Shown here: piece by piece, positions 1 through 13,112 of the stretch
Layout of the letters: every line of letters begins with the position of its first letter
Position numbering within the stretch: the stretch's first letter is position 1
From: Thunnus maccoyii
Taxonomy: Eukaryota; Chordata; Actinopteri; Scombriformes; Scombridae
DNA: 64,000 nt
Assembly (NCBI RefSeq): GCF_910596095.1
Contig: NC_056535.1
Span: 5,737,001 to 5,801,000, forward strand
Direction of reading: 5' to 3'
Position numbers and translations under genes: made by a program
The notes under the pieces: model-generated
The model's input: the letters and a program-made list of their open reading frames with translations, nothing else
Told to the model about the DNA's origin: nothing
Databases searched by the model: none

Positions 1-416
1 CCACCGACTCGTTCACTAAATGGATGGATTACCTGTCTCGAACCAATTAGAAGTGTGTGTATTACAGTATGTCTGGAAGGGGGCATCAATCTGAAAATGT
101 GTGGCACTCTGTGGAAAGCAGTTAGCAGTGATTTTGAGTTGCCCACAGTGTGAGCTGTAGCTGGTGGGTAATTTTATACAAACCAGAGTTATGGTCCTTT
201 AACACTGATAATTCAGTATAAAATTTCACTTTTGAGATCTGCTTTGTATCCGTCATGCATTCAATTCTTCCTCACAGTTTGCTCTTTGCTACACACTGAG
301 CTCTGTACATGTGTCGCTGGCTGGCTCCACCATGAGTGTGTCACTGGGTTTACAGCTCATAAGCTGCTTGGCACCCATGACCGGTCCGATCACACCATAG
401 TGTGGAAAGAGGTGCA

Positions 417-466
417 AACACACACACACACACACACACAAACAAACAAAGACAGACAGACAGACA
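417..466. repeat. CA microsatellite followed by GACA repeats
   Basis: About twelve CA units are followed by AACA and then GACA units. This explains the Thr-His-rich plus-strand and Cys-Val-rich minus-strand open frames here, which are not genes. Confidence 0.9.
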
Positions 467-602
467 TGGTTACTCACCTGAGGCCTGCACTAAGACGCAG
501 GATTTGGGGTTAGCGAGGTAACTTCAGGTTTAATTTTGGGTTTTCAGGGGTACGACGTTCACTTCTTACTGGGCGACATCGCCATGGCAACTCATGCTGA
601 AC

Positions 603-630
603 AGCTAACCTGCTCCAGAGCAGGTTAACT
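603..630. repeat. Palindrome, probable core of a transposon remnant
   Basis: The arms TAACCTGCTC (606-615) and GAGCAGGTTA (618-627) are perfect reverse complements around a 2-base centre, and pairing extends outward after one mismatch. Palindromes of this kind are familiar from fish non-autonomous DNA transposons. Assignment to a family is inference. Confidence 0.55.
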
Positions 631-3461
631 TCAGAGGATTGGATCACAACCTGTCAGTACTGCAACCACTGACCAATGAGATCACTGGAAAAAAACACGT
701 GGACAAAAGTCCTGAGTTTACAATAAAGTGATGAGTAAAAAAGAGCGATGTATATTTTTATAGGTCAGTAGAAAGATTTTATTGTTCCAGACTTTCTATT
801 CCCACTCTGGTTTTAAAACAGAGCTTCTAACAAACAAAGAGATTGTTAACAACATTAAAAGCATAATGATGATTTTAGCTGCATTTTAACTGTGCAAAGT
901 TGATTTTATGTGGATGATTTTACACTCTGATTCCATCACCGCAGCTCAGAATAACATCAGACAACTGTTTGATGAGAAGTGGAAATAAAAATAAAAGATT
1001 GTCATTTATTAGAAAAAGAAATCCACACGCGGCTCAAATGATTATAAATGCAACATTTCTGTCAGATAGACCTCATCAGTGGTTAACTACTTTTCCACTC
1101 TTGCTTTGGTAGCAGAAACAGTCTGACATTACATTTAAGTTAATTTCTGTGACATATTCAGAACGGTTTCTTCATCATCCATCTGAATAGCAAAAAATAC
1201 TCAATCTATTGTTAAGTCATATATAATAATACCTGGATGTATTTTAAATCTTATCCCACTTTTAATATGTAAGTATGTTATTTCTAGTGTTTCTACATCT
1301 TCTATTGTATGATTACAGGCTCGTTTACATTTCACTTCATTGAATATGACCTTTTGTCGTCCCTAAAACAGGTTTTCTGCAGGTACTTTGTATCACCGTT
1401 TCATCTCATATCATATTCAGTACTTCATTCATGATTCTGATGATGTCGCTCGTGATTAACAACCCCACCACTTTCACATGAACAAGCTTGTAGCTGGAAA
1501 ACCCAGAGTGGACTGAACTGGTTGATAACCAGCTTCGTATTACTGGTTATCTGGACAGCTGATGTTAGTCACACTGAAACCAGATAATGAAAAGATATCC
1601 TGGGTATGTTGAACTTGCGTCATAGTAAAAACCTCTGAGTCTCCCTGAGAATTTACTGCCTGTCCGTTGGTCTGTTGTAGCCACTGTAATCATGTAATCG
1701 GTCTCACGAATGAATGCTAATTAGCATCAGTTAAACTGTACATGTAAATGTAGTTGCATACAGATGACAAATATTGTCCAAGCAATTCTGAAGCTTAACA
1801 AACATAAAATATAGAGAAAATATGGATCATGAAATAAAGCAGTTTGAAAGTATTATACATTTACTTAAATGAATGGCTCCTCTGCATCAGTTTGAATGAT
1901 GACACTGCTGATGGACAGTCTGAAGATCTATGAACTGAGCAGTTGAAACAAATGTCTTTAACTCAGCACATTGTCTTTGTCACCTGTCCTTGGCGGTTAC
2001 TGGACTTAATCCTGTCAGACAGAAGGATTTATGAAGAGTTCAGAGATGGAAGTATCTGCTGGGTTTCAGTCCCACTTTTTGATTGAAGATGAAATTAAGT
2101 ATTTTCATACAGACTTGGCTACTTATATTAGGATTACCAGATTTGTGCAATGTCCAGCGCGCAGATCAACAGAAATCCCTCTCCTATTAAAATAAGTGAT
2201 CACAAAATTCAATAAAGCTTCAAGAAGTTTATTTATGTCCACATCCATTTGTCTTTGAGCCTGTGTTTTTTTTTTTTTTTTTATAGTTCTCATCAACAGC
2301 TGCTACATCTCCCTTTAAATCCCAGTGAAACATTAACATGTAGGATTAATCACCAAATGCTGGAAATGACAGGGTTCTGTTTGCAGATGTTTATTCCAGT
2401 GAAAACCATTTTCACAGTTGGCGAGAAAACTGTTATCATTTCGTTGTTTATTCGTTGGCAATACATGTTGATCTCATCTTCAGTAAAGTCTCTGTTGTCC
2501 TGTGCGGTTGAAATGTTGCCTTCTTCTGTGATAAAAGCCACATGTTGACGTATGAAGCCAGCTGAGTGTGCCAGTATAACATGATGATTGGTACTTGGTG
2601 TACTGCCTCTCTTCCATGTGTATTAAACACACGGAGCAGAACAAGCAAAGTTTCAACAGTGTGAGGTATTTAATGAAGGGACATCAATCAACCTGGAGGC
2701 TTTGTTTTTTTGTCCGTTGACCATGGAAGGAGGCAATTTAGTTAAATTAGCGTTTTATTTTTACTGGGTCATTGCTCAGCACTTCACGTTTCAATGAGGA
2801 CATCTTGTAAAATTCTTTTTTTTTTTTAATTTTTAAATCTTCAGGCAAATATGGAACCTGTAGACAAGATTTGTGGGAATAATTAACACGTTCCCTGTGT
2901 CATCAGTCTCATTACAATAAGCAAACAACTGTAAAAAGTTGGTTTAAAAAAAAAAAATCTTGACTAATGATTCAAGCTAACCTGCACGCGAAGACACCTG
3001 AATGATAAAAACTGTGAAAAAATGACATATGCAGTAGTGTTTAGGTTTGAGGTGTTATCTAAATGTATAAAGCAGCTGTATCCACAAAGCTACAACACAT
3101 GTAACACATGGTACACATCCCACTGCTGCTCCTCTCTTTACAACGCAGCTTCCTGTATATTGATTTGACATCGCACACCTGTGGCTGGCAGCCACACAAT
3201 GTGACGTGTCCAAGGATGAGAAATCCTTCTAAAAATCAAATAAACTGAGCTCCTGTGGAGATGTTCACAGCGCCTTGGCAATTTTTGAAAGACTCCCATT
3301 GTTCCAAAGTGTGTCAGTGAGTCAGAGCCTAGTTAATGGACTGTTAATGTGAGTCCGGTGCTCAACTCTGGCTACGCTGACTTCAAATGTAACTACAGAA
3401 TGTCGAAGAGGAAAATCTGAGAAGCAACAAATAAAACCCTTCCTGTCTCACAAAGATGTGA

Positions 3462-3483
3462 TTTTTTTTTTTTTTTTTTTTTT
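3462..3483. repeat. T homopolymer, 22 bases
   Basis: An uninterrupted run of T abuts the left TTAA of the element at 3486. Confidence 0.9.
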
Positions 3484-3485
3484 AA

Positions 3486-3838
3486 AGGAAAAGTTCATTT
3501 TGCTTTTTTCACTCAGAGTTGCATCAGAAGATTGGTACAGCTCTCATATCTGTCTGTTTAAATATGAAGCCACAGCCTGGAGACGGTTGGATTAGCTTAG
3601 CATAAAGACTCCTGGAAGTCACTGCACCCAGCCAAGCAATACTCTTGTCATATAAATCTAGAAATTGTCAAATTTTTACACATCAGATTTTGTATGGATT
3701 AAACAAACAAGATATAACCTGTTGATTAGTGAGCTTTAGAGGTGCTGTTAGGTGGATTTAGTTACCTTTGTCTCCCAGCTGTAGCTCCATATATAATGGA
3801 CAGACAAGTGTAGTTACGAAAAAAATCAAACTATTCCT
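3486..3838. mobile_element. TTAA-flanked non-autonomous element (3486 family)
   Basis: The 353-bp segment begins AGGAAAAGTT and ends ACTATTCCT. It is flanked on both sides by TTAA (3482-3485 and 3839-3842), as expected for piggyBac-type target-site duplication. The ends are imperfect inverted repeats. The core containing TTAGCTTAGCATAAAG recurs at 62755-63110 in the same orientation, so this is a dispersed family. No transposase coding is present. Confidence 0.7.
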
Positions 3839-4849
3839 TTAATATAAAATAATGCACAAGAAATTTCTTTTCTTGTCTTCCTTGTTATGTGACATAACAA
3901 ACAAGATTTTTACCATTAAGATTTTTTTCCAGTGGTCAGTTACAGTCTACAACAACATTCAGAGAGGTCATTGTCGCATTTAGTTTCATTTACATTTAAG
4001 GTGAACCAGATTTCAGTAGCTTTAAGTTGCAGTAAAGTTGCCACTGCATTCCATTCCAAAGCTGCAGTGCCACATCTCCTCTACAAGGGGCCACAGATTC
4101 ACTAAATGATTGTGGCTTCAGGTAGTGAAACTGTGTACTGTGACTCTGACCCTGTGAAGCTGTGTAATGTGATGCCGGGGTGAAAGCTCATCCTTGTAAA
4201 ACAATAGCTCAAGCTTGTACTCAGCAAGGCTTCTCAATATAACCAGACCTCGTCTGGGACTGTTTCTGCTTCCCTTCAGCCCACACAGTCTGACAAAAGT
4301 CACTTTTTAAATATAGAAAATTGTATGTTTTGGACTGCCAGAGCCTTTTTATGTACCATTACAAGAGCAGCGGAGCAGATTAAGCTGCAGCAATAACAAA
4401 CCAATAAAATTCACATTTGTGTTCCCATGCAGAATTATTTTTGTCTCACAGCATTTCTCCACTTTGCTTTCTATATTTCTCTTGTTTAACATCTCTTTTC
4501 TAGTGTTAAAGTATGTTGTATATTTTTACAACCTGTAGACTTGAAAAGTAGGTGGGTGTAAAAAGTTTGTACTTTCATTTTTCTACAGAAGAACAGGTCA
4601 GCTTGGATTCATGTCAGTTTGATTTCACTGCATTCAGTGGAAAAAAAGTGACAAAACATCTGTAGAAACTTGTCAAAGCACAGAGGTACTATGCTTTACT
4701 TGATATTTTTTTGTGGACTGCTTTGTTAACTTGAATATAAGTGCCATAGTTACAGTTGCTTTAACTCAACATAGTTTTTCCTTTTTTCAGTGCCCCATAA
4801 AAAAGCTCTTCCAGTCATATTTCATGACACATGTGTTTTGTTTCCTCAG

Positions 4850-4929
4850 CCTCGGAGCCAGTTGGTGAAAGAAGCAGCGGGCAGAAGTCAAGGAGGAGTC
4901 CTCTACAGACGCTTTATGATGGTGACCAG
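4850..4929 (+). CDS. chst13: chst13 penultimate coding exon
   Basis: The exon is bounded by acceptor TTTCCTCAG and donor GTCAGC. It starts with the last two bases of a codon and ends in phase 0. It encodes 26 residues of stem region including [13 protein letters not shown], which aligns with the SPLQxLYD stretch of CHST11 and CHST13. It runs straight on to [10 protein letters not shown] in the next exon. It is too short to stand out as an open frame. Confidence 0.85.
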
Positions 4930-7900
4930 GTCAGCCCCCCCTTGACCAGGCTGCAGTATTACTTCTTATGAAGACCAAGTCTGAAGCCTTTCTCCACACA
5001 CTGATAAAGTCTTTATTCAGGCTCATTCATTTATTTTGTTTTTGCAAAACATGCACCTATTTTAGACTGCAGTCATCGTCATTTATGATTTCATGTCTGG
5101 CAAAGGCAATGATGGATGGACAGTTTCTGATCCTGTGTGTTGCTACCAGTGAAGCTTGAAGGACAGTGTGAGGAGAAGCCAGAACAATACCTGGCAGACA
5201 GCATTAACCACAATAAGCTTGGCCCAGTGTTTAGCGATAAGTAGAGGTTTGATTCTCTGATTTTATGATTTTCCAGCATTGTATAATCTAGGCAGATAGC
5301 CCAAGTACAATTTAGATCTCCAGCGGAAATTTTCTAGAAGTGACCATAATTCAAAAGTTTTATTCTATTTCAGAATGGCACGAGACTGGACTATTATATG
5401 ATGAGGTTTTTCAATGGGGAGAATTCCTCTGTCAGTAGTGATATAGGAGAAGACACAACAAATGATGAACAACAGTAAAAGGCTAAAATAATACTGGAAC
5501 AGTGTGGATAAAATGTGTAAGATTATGTGCAAATATATCATGCTACTGCTGAAGAAAGCTGCAGAAATATGAAATAAGTTGGATGTAGAGTTGAGAGAGG
5601 ATATGTAATACACTGTCAGTGTATTCCAGTCACTGGTGTTTACAACAGCATGATATTTAGCTTTAATTGGCAGTATTGACAAAAAAATGCAGGTTGTACT
5701 CAGCATCACCTGAAAGGAGAGAAATTGTAATCATACATAGATCATATTTATCTGAACTGTTACGGCTTGCTTAATATGTCATCTGTGTGACACAAACAAA
5801 AGTGATTCCTGATGTGGTTTCGGCCTTCCAGCTGAGCTCACTTGGCTCGATAATGTTACCATTTGTACATCTCACAAATTGAAACACATGTTTTTTTTCT
5901 TGTTTTTGTGATAAAGGGGTGATCTTAGACAATTACTTCATAATAACAAATAGAGGCTTCAGATCCTGTCTTTCAGATCTGTTATCTGTTATAAACCTCA
6001 GTTTTTGGCGTTTCCTGTGGTGGCAGAAATTGTGAATTGTTTCAAAATTACTTCAGAGTTAATGAAGTTTACAACCTTTTTCCATGAGGTTCACATTATT
6101 TGGTTTGTCCCGCGTTGCATTCATGGTCAACTGCGTCATTGTTTTTTCCAACTTACCTGTTGGACACTGTCTGCAACATGTGACTTGTTATTCTGAGCTG
6201 TTTGAACATTTAGTAATTACATACATCATTAAAGTCTATAACTTCATGGCTGGAGGAAAACTGGAACAAATGGAAACAGTTTCTTCATTGTCAGCTGGTG
6301 ACCAATTACACAGCTATTAACCATCATTGGTTAGTGGACGTCTAGTCCCAGTGTAGATTACTGTTATTATCCAAATGCTGTGTCTGAGGGGTTTCACGCT
6401 GGGAATATTTTCACTTCACAGTGTGAGTGTTCTGGGTTTAAATCTCAGCTCTGGTCTTTTCTGTGATGAGTTTGCATGTTCCTTCTGTGCTCCTGTTATG
6501 TTCCCCTGCAGTACAAATGCAGCTCAAGACAAAAGTAGCGAGTGTGAGCACATCCAGTGTAGCTGTAGCTGTTCAAGGCTGAAGTGTTCCTCTGGACCAG
6601 ATAAATACATAACTACTATCATTATTACTCATGTTAGTGCTGCTGATGTTAATCTGGTGATTTTTATTGTAAGAAAGTTCCTCCTCTAGGTGAAAAGTGA
6701 AGCATAATGATTACATGTCCAGCAAACAGATCTGACACTTTGACTGCAAATATATTTATGATAAAGTTCCAAGTAGGGCTGAGACTGACGATTATTTTCA
6801 TTATCAATTGATCTGTCAGTTATTTTCTCGGTTAATTGATTAGTTGTTTGGTGTATAAAATGTCAGAAATGATGACACATGTCGATCACTGTTTCCCAAA
6901 GGCCAAGATGACGTCTTCAAATGTCTTGTTTCGTCCCCACCAACAGTCCACAACCTAAAGATATTCAGTTTACTGTCATAGAGAACTAAAGGAACCAGAA
7001 AATATCCACATTTGGGAATCAGATCATTTTTTTTCTTAAAAATGACTTCAAACAACTAATTGATAATAAAAAATAGTTGGCAGTTAATTTAATAGGTGAC
7101 AACTAATCGATTAATCGACTAATCTTTGCAGCTTTAGTTGTAAGTAAGCATGTGTTAAGGAAGTACAAAAGGGATTTGGGGTTAAATATAACCTACGTTG
7201 TAGCCTGTTTCCTAGATTATGTGGATATTTAATGTAAAAATGTAAGTGCTATATAACACACATATGATCAGTTTTCTATCCAAGTACACAAAAGTGTCTT
7301 TGCATGTATTTTCGTGTGTGTGTGTGTGTTTATTTCAGAGCCAACAACTGGATGAGCACAATGGACAGTGCAATCGACTGTTCCATCCCTTAGTTACTGT
7401 TGCTACGCCTGTCAGACTTTCCATTCTTGCGCCACACATATGCAGTTTACAATGATAACAGAGGCAGATTTATCACTTGGAATTCTTTGTCATTTTTGAG
7501 ACAACAGGTTGCAGACATCTTTTCAAACACACTGTATAATCCATTATTCACACTTTTTTGCTTTTGTGTTTTTAGTTTTGAAAAGATTTAAAAAAAAAAA
7601 AAAAAAAAAAAGACGCCACACTCCAAAAGGCTTTAAATGCAGGGTATTTCTCTTACTACAGCCCTCTGGAGAAACATGTAGAGAAATCCAAATCCTCACT
7701 AAATCCCCGGGTTTAGTGAATTGGTGTGATGGGGATTTTTCTTAATTGAGCCACTGGCCCTCAAAATGTCGCTGTGTTGGATATGTTCCACTCCGCCAAG
7801 TGAACCTGAGTAGGAACAAGCAGGTATGAGAGATAAATAATAAATGAAATGTCTGCTGTCTGTATCTTAAATCAAAAATCCATCTGAGTTGCACCTCACA

Positions 7901-10900
7901 GAAATCTCTCCTTAGTAAGTCAGCGACTGATCGCACATCAACCCTGATCTTCTTCACGTCAACCACAGCTGCTTTGATGTTTTTCTCCAGCAGAAAAAAA
8001 GGGTCAGACATCTTTGTTGAATTACACTGCTGACATTTATTAAGGAGGATTCATGGATTTGTGCTGGCAGTGTCAGGACGCAGACACTCCACAGATCAGT
8101 GACTTTAGAGCTGCGTTTGATTGAGCAAGAGAGGAATTGTGATTACGGAGACGATTTTTATTTATCAGACAACCTCGACCCAAACTATTTAAAGAACTGT
8201 AAAACAATAGAGCTGCAGCGATTAGTTGATTAATCTATTAGTTGACAACTGTTTTGATAATAAATCATTTTAGCCATTATTTAAGAAAAAAAGCCAAAAT
8301 TCTGTTTCCAGCTTCTCAAATGTGAATGTTTTCTGGTTTCTGTGAAAATAAAGTGAATATCTTTTGGTTTGTGTCTGCTGGTTTAGACAAAACAAGACAT
8401 GCTGAGGATGCTTTGGGAAACAGTGATTGACATTCTCCATTTTCTGACATTTTACAGACCAAACAACTATTCAGTTAATCTTGAAAATAATCAACACATT
8501 AATCAATAATGAAAATAATCGTTAGTTGCAGTCCTGTATATATTATGAGTATGAATCTGATGAGCCACCTCAATCCAAACTATTTCAATTACTTCAGGAA
8601 ATTACATGTGTAAATGATCCAAAGACATCTTAACACATCAACACATCTTGAGTTGGGTTTCTTTTTTGTGTTTTATGTGTGTTTTAATCAATTTTTATTA
8701 AAAATCAAGCCAGAAATCCTCATTAGATCACTTTGTAGCATCTGATCGGCTTTTAGATGAAGAGTGTTACATGTTAACACTTTGTGTTTGAGTGTTGATG
8801 ATGGACAGCTGTCCTCCATGGAACTAACATTACTCCTACCTGTCAGGAAATGTAATAACTGAACACTCAAGGACAAATCAGTGAATAGTGAGTAATAGGA
8901 TGTGCACAACTGTCCAGCAGTCGTGCCTTTGCACTATATTCTTTCCACCCTGAATTTCTCACATTAGTAACAAATGCAATAGCATGACTGTAAAGGGGAT
9001 TTTCTCTGATAAACACCCCTGGGTGTGTTACTTTATCTCCCGATGAATCCATACATATTCATCTATGTGAAGGTTGGAGTTGTACTTGGAGACACAATGC
9101 TGTAAAAGCAATCCCGTAACAGCTGTTTCTAGTTAAATCTCCCTGTGAGGAGGAGAAGGGAGGTGGACATGCCAGAAAACAAACCAACTCCAGCAGACAT
9201 CATTAACTTTTAATTGCTTGTGATATTTTCTTTGTTTCCTTCTACTTAAATGCTTCCCCCAACGGGAGGAAGCCACTAAGCCGAAAACTGGCAATGAACA
9301 GGATTAATGAGATCAATTTACCCATTTACATATGTAATTGCAGTGTAGGAACGCTTCTGTGTTCTGTTACTCGTGCATGTTGTATTCTTCTGATGTGCAG
9401 CAGGTAATTAGGGGAAAAAGTGATGCAAATGGGAGATAATGGCCCGCAGACTGACACTTGACAAAATCTGGAGACCATTGGTTTAATCTTTTGACCAGTG
9501 ATCAGCAGTTTGGATTAGACTGATAAACAGTATTATGTTATAATGAAGAAACAGTCATAGTGATTTACTTCTTCAAGATCCCTAGTTATTGTTTCTGGAA
9601 GCCCAAAATATTTTTAGATAAAACAAATTAGGTAGTCTGTTAGTCTAGAGGAAACTATGGTCTGTAGCCCGAACATCTCGCCTACAGGAAGAAGATCATA
9701 CACAGTCACAGATTTAGAAAAAACATACATTAAAAATTACATTAACATTATACATTAAAACAACTCTCAGTACTCCAACCAGATAATCTCACCTCAGCTG
9801 CTAAACTGGTGTTAAAATTAAAGCTGCATTACTTGATTTTGGCCACTTGGGGTCCGCAGATCAAGCTGTAAACACAACAACAATTATCACCTTATAAAGC
9901 TGATATGTTGAATGCATATGCAAACAATTCCCTATTTACTCAACCAGCAGACATGGAGCAACATTAGCATTTATTTGGAGTCATGATTCTGGCCACTTTA
10001 CAGATGTTGCCAATACTGACTCTCCTTTTAGCTCTGTTTTGGTCTCCACCAACTCCTGAGGAAAATATCTGCCTCTGAGCTAAAAGAGGCTAAAATTCTT
10101 TGGCAGTGGGTGATAATTCTCTGTGCGGTCCATCACTATGAATGATCCTCTTCACATTACACATACTCATTTGACTCATTGTTAATGTAAAATATTGACT
10201 AGTGCAGCTTTAAAACTTTTCTGTAACAACTGAGAAAGCATATACCTGACTTGAAAAGTACGTTGCCTCACGTGAACCACCTTTCTGCCCTAAAACACCA
10301 TCTTAATTTATTAATCTAATTTCAAATCATAGTATAAAACAGTCTAGTTAAATCTGGTCTACTTAAACATAAAAAATGCAGTTTTTTGCAACATTTGCCG
10401 TGTGCATATTTACCCAACACACTGCGAAGACTTTGGTAATCTCTTGATGACATTTTTGTCTTGTGGTGCATCATGGTGGCTTATCTTAATGTCCTCACAG
10501 ACAGTACTGAATCATGCATATGGTTCACATGAAGAGATTCAAGTCTGAGATGGAAAGAAAGTGTTGTATATGTACAGTACACAAAATTCTGCGGAGAGGA
10601 GGGTCTGTGTTTGGCTCTACAGTCTTTGGCCCGTCCTTGATGCTCCGGTGTCTGCCAGTAAACACAGAGCGCCACACATACTGTCAAACTGAGAGTCTTA
10701 GGGCTCCGACCGCTGCAGTGGCGAGCCAAGCTGAGTAAATGAAAGAAGTAAATAAGGCGTTTGTGCCACAAGGAGGCCAAGCTGAACTGGATGACCCGAA
10801 ATTTTATTAAGGCAGTATGCAGACGGTAGGGGATGGAGCGTGATTAAGACCTCCAGAGGAGTAGTATTTGTAAATATACCTTCTCACTCTCAGAGGACTC

Positions 10901-13112
10901 AGTATTGGTTATACAGCGCTTGCAGGGCATCTGCTCCACTTGGCTAGCTGTAAAGTTACATATTCTGTTTAACTTTTCTCATTCTGGCCTCCTAGGTTGT
11001 ATTTACTACAAATATAAATGTTGACATGTCATAAACGCTTTATAAGGTCTGTAGTCGTGCTCATATTTGTGTCGGGACTACAACCGCCAGTGTCTCACTG
11101 AGATCACCGCTGTAGTTGAAGTGTTGAACTGTCTTTGGTTGTGAACAAACTGAAGGGTCTTCATGTTAATGCTGAGTTCACTAAAAAGTGTCTCAGGTTC
11201 ACTCACATCAATAGTTTTATTGTTGTGCGTTGTTATATTTTAATAGCATTTTCCTCATAGTCTCACACTATAAATAATCAACTGGAGAATCATTTAAGGA
11301 TAATTCCAGTTCATTACATTTTAGGTTTTATTCTCGTGGGTTTGGCCATCCTTTCTTTAAGCTGCTTAGATCTGGTAACACGGCCACATCACTACATTAA
11401 AGTCTGATGGGGCAAGAAACACAAGCAGTCAATCCCACAGGTTGTAAACAAGCCAACAGTTTGACCAGATTATTTATTTGGATCCAAAAATGTCAAACTG
11501 TTGTCTAATCCAATATATTTAGTGGACAGTGGGCAGGACTTCAACTAGAGCTTCAACTAATGATTATTTTAATATAATCAGAAGATTATTATTTGGTCTA
11601 TTAAACATCAGAAAATAGTGAAAAATGCTCATCGCAATTTCCCAGTGCAAAACTCCAACATATTCAATTACAAGGAAATAAAACACAAAGTCTTCACATT
11701 TAAAATGCTGGCATTAGCTACGTTTGGCATTTCTGCATGAAAAATAACTATTAATCTATTAGCAAAATAGTTGCAGTTAATTTTTGTCTCAGTGGAGTAA
11801 CTGATTAATTAACTAACTCCAATCATTTCAGATCTAAAGTCAACACTTCCATTTGGAGGTAAAAGCCAAAGCCAACCCAAAAGGCCAATAATAGAAGAAG
11901 TAGGTCAGTCTGTAAACTGTGATGGATGTTGGGTAATAATTACACTGTGCTTTGTCTCTTTGTCTCTAAGCTTGGTTTACCTGAGGGTTTGTTTAGAACC
12001 TGTTTGTCTGACTGCTGGTGTTTTGTGCCCCATGATCTGATTTAGTACCTTGTAGTGATGTTGCCACATTCCCAGATCACAGCAGTTAACTTGTAAAGTA
12101 CAATATTATCTCAGCTGATATGAATAATAGCCAAAACTATGAAAGTAAGATCCATGTTGTATAAAGTTGAATGATCCTTTAAAAGTTAAGTGTTAGTGAG
12201 AGCTTCTGGTTTTATTACTTATGAATAGTTCCTTTGTTTTAATTCTTCTTTTGTTTTCTCCTGTAGGTTGAGTCAGCAGTGCAGGTGGTCCATCAGGGCC
12301 GGCGGGAGTTGTTAGAAGAAGCCTGCCGCTCCTACACCCGCAAACGCAGAGTCCTCATCCCCGAGGACCTGAAACACGTCATCGTGGACGACCAGCACGG
12401 CTTGCTGTACTGCTACGTGCCCAAAGTGGCCTGCACCAACTGGAAGCGAGTGCTCATGGTTCTGACGGGCGGCGCCGGGTCCCACCGAGACCCACTGGAG
12501 ATACCGGCCAACGAGGCCCATGTCCCAGGAAACCTCCGCACCCTGTCAGAGTACTCCACCTCCCAGATCAACCAGCGCCTACGCTCCTACCTGAAGTTCA
12601 TCTTTGTACGTGAGCCCTTCGAACGGCTTGTATCCGCGTACCGCAACAAGTTCACACGGAGCTACAACACGGCTTTCCATAAACGATACGGCACAAAGAT
12701 AGTGCGGCGGCACAGGCCGGACCCGCAACCGGAAGCTCTGGAGAGAGGCAACGACGTCTCCTTTGAGGAGTTTGTGTATTACCTTGTAGACCCAGCCACC
12801 CAGCGAGAGGAGCCCTTCAACGAGCACTGGGAGCGGGTGCACTCGCTGTGCCACCCCTGCCTCATCCACTACGACGTGGTAGGGAAGTACGAGACGCTGG
12901 AGCAGGACTCCCGCTACGTGCTGCAGCTGGCCGGGGTGGAGGACCAGGTCAGCTTCCCCACCTCATCCAAGAGCACCAGAACCACAGGAGACATGGCAGC
13001 CCAGTTCTTCCAGAACATCAGCCCCTTCTACCAGAAGAAGCTGTACAATCTCTACCGCATGGACTTCCTGCTCTTTAACTACTCAGTGCCAGCGTACCTC
13101 AAGTTTAGATGA
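4850..13112 (+). CDS. chst13: Carbohydrate sulfotransferase 13 (chondroitin 4-O-sulfotransferase 3), 3' two exons
   Basis: CHST13 transfers sulfate from PAPS to the 4-hydroxyl of GalNAc in chondroitin, as a type II membrane protein of the Golgi. Two exons are visible, 4850-4929 and 12267-13112, joining in phase 0 to give 307 residues; the human protein has about 341. The missing part is the N-terminal signal anchor. The 5'-phosphosulfate site ([10 protein letters not shown], 12420-12449) and the 3'-phosphate site ([14 protein letters not shown], 12609-12650) are intact. The family hallmarks EEPFNEHW and LCHPC follow, then the C-terminal FLLFNYS. Phrases such as [20 protein letters not shown] and ISPFYQ match CHST13 better than its paralogue CHST11, and the slc41a3 neighbour agrees with human 3q21. 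There is no sign of decay. Confidence 0.92.
6775..7136 (+). repeat. AT-rich foldback element, copy 1
   Basis: It opens AGGGCTGAGACTGACGATTA and closes with CGATTAATCGACTAATCTTT followed by GCAGCTTT, so the ends are imperfect inverted repeats. Internal landmarks shared by other copies are GTTTCCCAAAGGCCAAGATG and the block AAAGATATTCAGTTTACTGT. The shared parts suggest a non-autonomous DNA transposon common in percomorph fish; the family name was not assigned. Confidence 0.75.
7590..7611. repeat. A homopolymer, about 22 bases
   Basis: Uninterrupted A run within the chst13 intron. Confidence 0.85.
8208..8535 (-). repeat. AT-rich foldback element, copy 2 (inverted)
   Basis: This is the reverse orientation of copy 1. 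It begins AGAGCTGCAGCGATTAGTTG and ends with AAAATAATCGTTAGTTGCAG. The shared internal block reads TGAATATCTTTTGGTTTG in this orientation. Confidence 0.75.
9822..10209. mobile_element. TTAA-flanked non-autonomous element (GCTGCA family)
   Basis: The 388-bp segment runs from AGCTGCATTA to TAGTGCAGCT between two TTAA tetranucleotides (9818-9821 and 10210-10213). The core phrases GGAGCAACATTAGCATTTAT and CTCCACCAACTCCTGAGGAA recur near 59.4 kb and, diverged, in both orientations at 61.8-62.75 kb. It has no coding capacity. Confidence 0.7.
11548..11818 (+). repeat. AT-rich foldback element, copy 3
   Basis: It begins AGAGCTTCAACTAATGATTA and ends within TGATTAATTAACTAACTC. It is shorter and more diverged than copies 1 and 2, but keeps the CAATTTCCCAGTGC block. 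Confidence 0.65.
12267..13112 (+). CDS. chst13: chst13 last exon, most of the catalytic domain
   Basis: The acceptor is TTCTCCTGTAG just before 12267, and the reading frame opens in phase 0 (V-E-S-A). There is no start codon at 12279: the base triplet there is GTG, internal to the exon. 281 residues end at TGA 13110-13112. Codons are GC-rich compared with the AT-rich flanks, as expected of a conserved coding exon. Confidence 0.95.
   Translation, partial: VESAVQVVHQGRRELLEEACRSYTRKRRVLIPEDLKHVIVDDQHGLLYCYVPKVACTNWKRVLMVLTGGAGSHRDPLEIPANEAHVPGNLRTLSEYSTSQINQRLRSYLKFIFVREPFERLVSAYRNKFTRSYNTAFHKRYGTKIVRRHRPDPQPEALERGNDVSFEEFVYYLVDPATQREEPFNEHWERVHSLCHPCLIHYDVVGKYETLEQDSRYVLQLAGVEDQVSFPTSSKSTRTTGDMAAQFFQNISPFYQKKLYNLYRMDFLLFNYSVPAYLKFR

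Larger units (their letters stand above)
1..4849. other. chst13 upstream region or first intron; no coding exon recognised
   Basis: No exon was recognised in this stretch. The chst13 exon at 4850 opens in the middle of a codon, so an upstream exon encoding the signal anchor must exist, either here and unrecognised or left of the window. What is visible is a CA microsatellite near 417, a perfect palindrome near 606, a 22-base T tract at 3462, a TTAA-flanked element at 3486-3838 and AT-rich sequence. The short open frames here are low in complexity or simple-repeat derived. Confidence 0.6.
4930..12266 (+). other. chst13 last intron
   Basis: This 7.3 kb intron has no recognised exon. It carries three copies of the AT-rich foldback element (6775, 8208, 11548), a TTAA-flanked element (9822-10209), an A tract near 7590 and a short TG repeat near 7314. 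The predicted frames between 5.3 and 8 kb are AT-rich and show no family motif. Confidence 0.7.

Noticed and set aside
5365..5709. Hydrophobic minus-strand frame of 114 codons
   Set aside because: The hydrophobic character follows from AT-rich codons. There is no family match, and it lies in the chst13 intron.
12279..13112. An independent 277-codon chst13 gene starting at 12279
   Set aside because: The triplet at 12279 is GTG inside an exon that begins at a splice acceptor. The frame continues back to the exon at 4850-4929.
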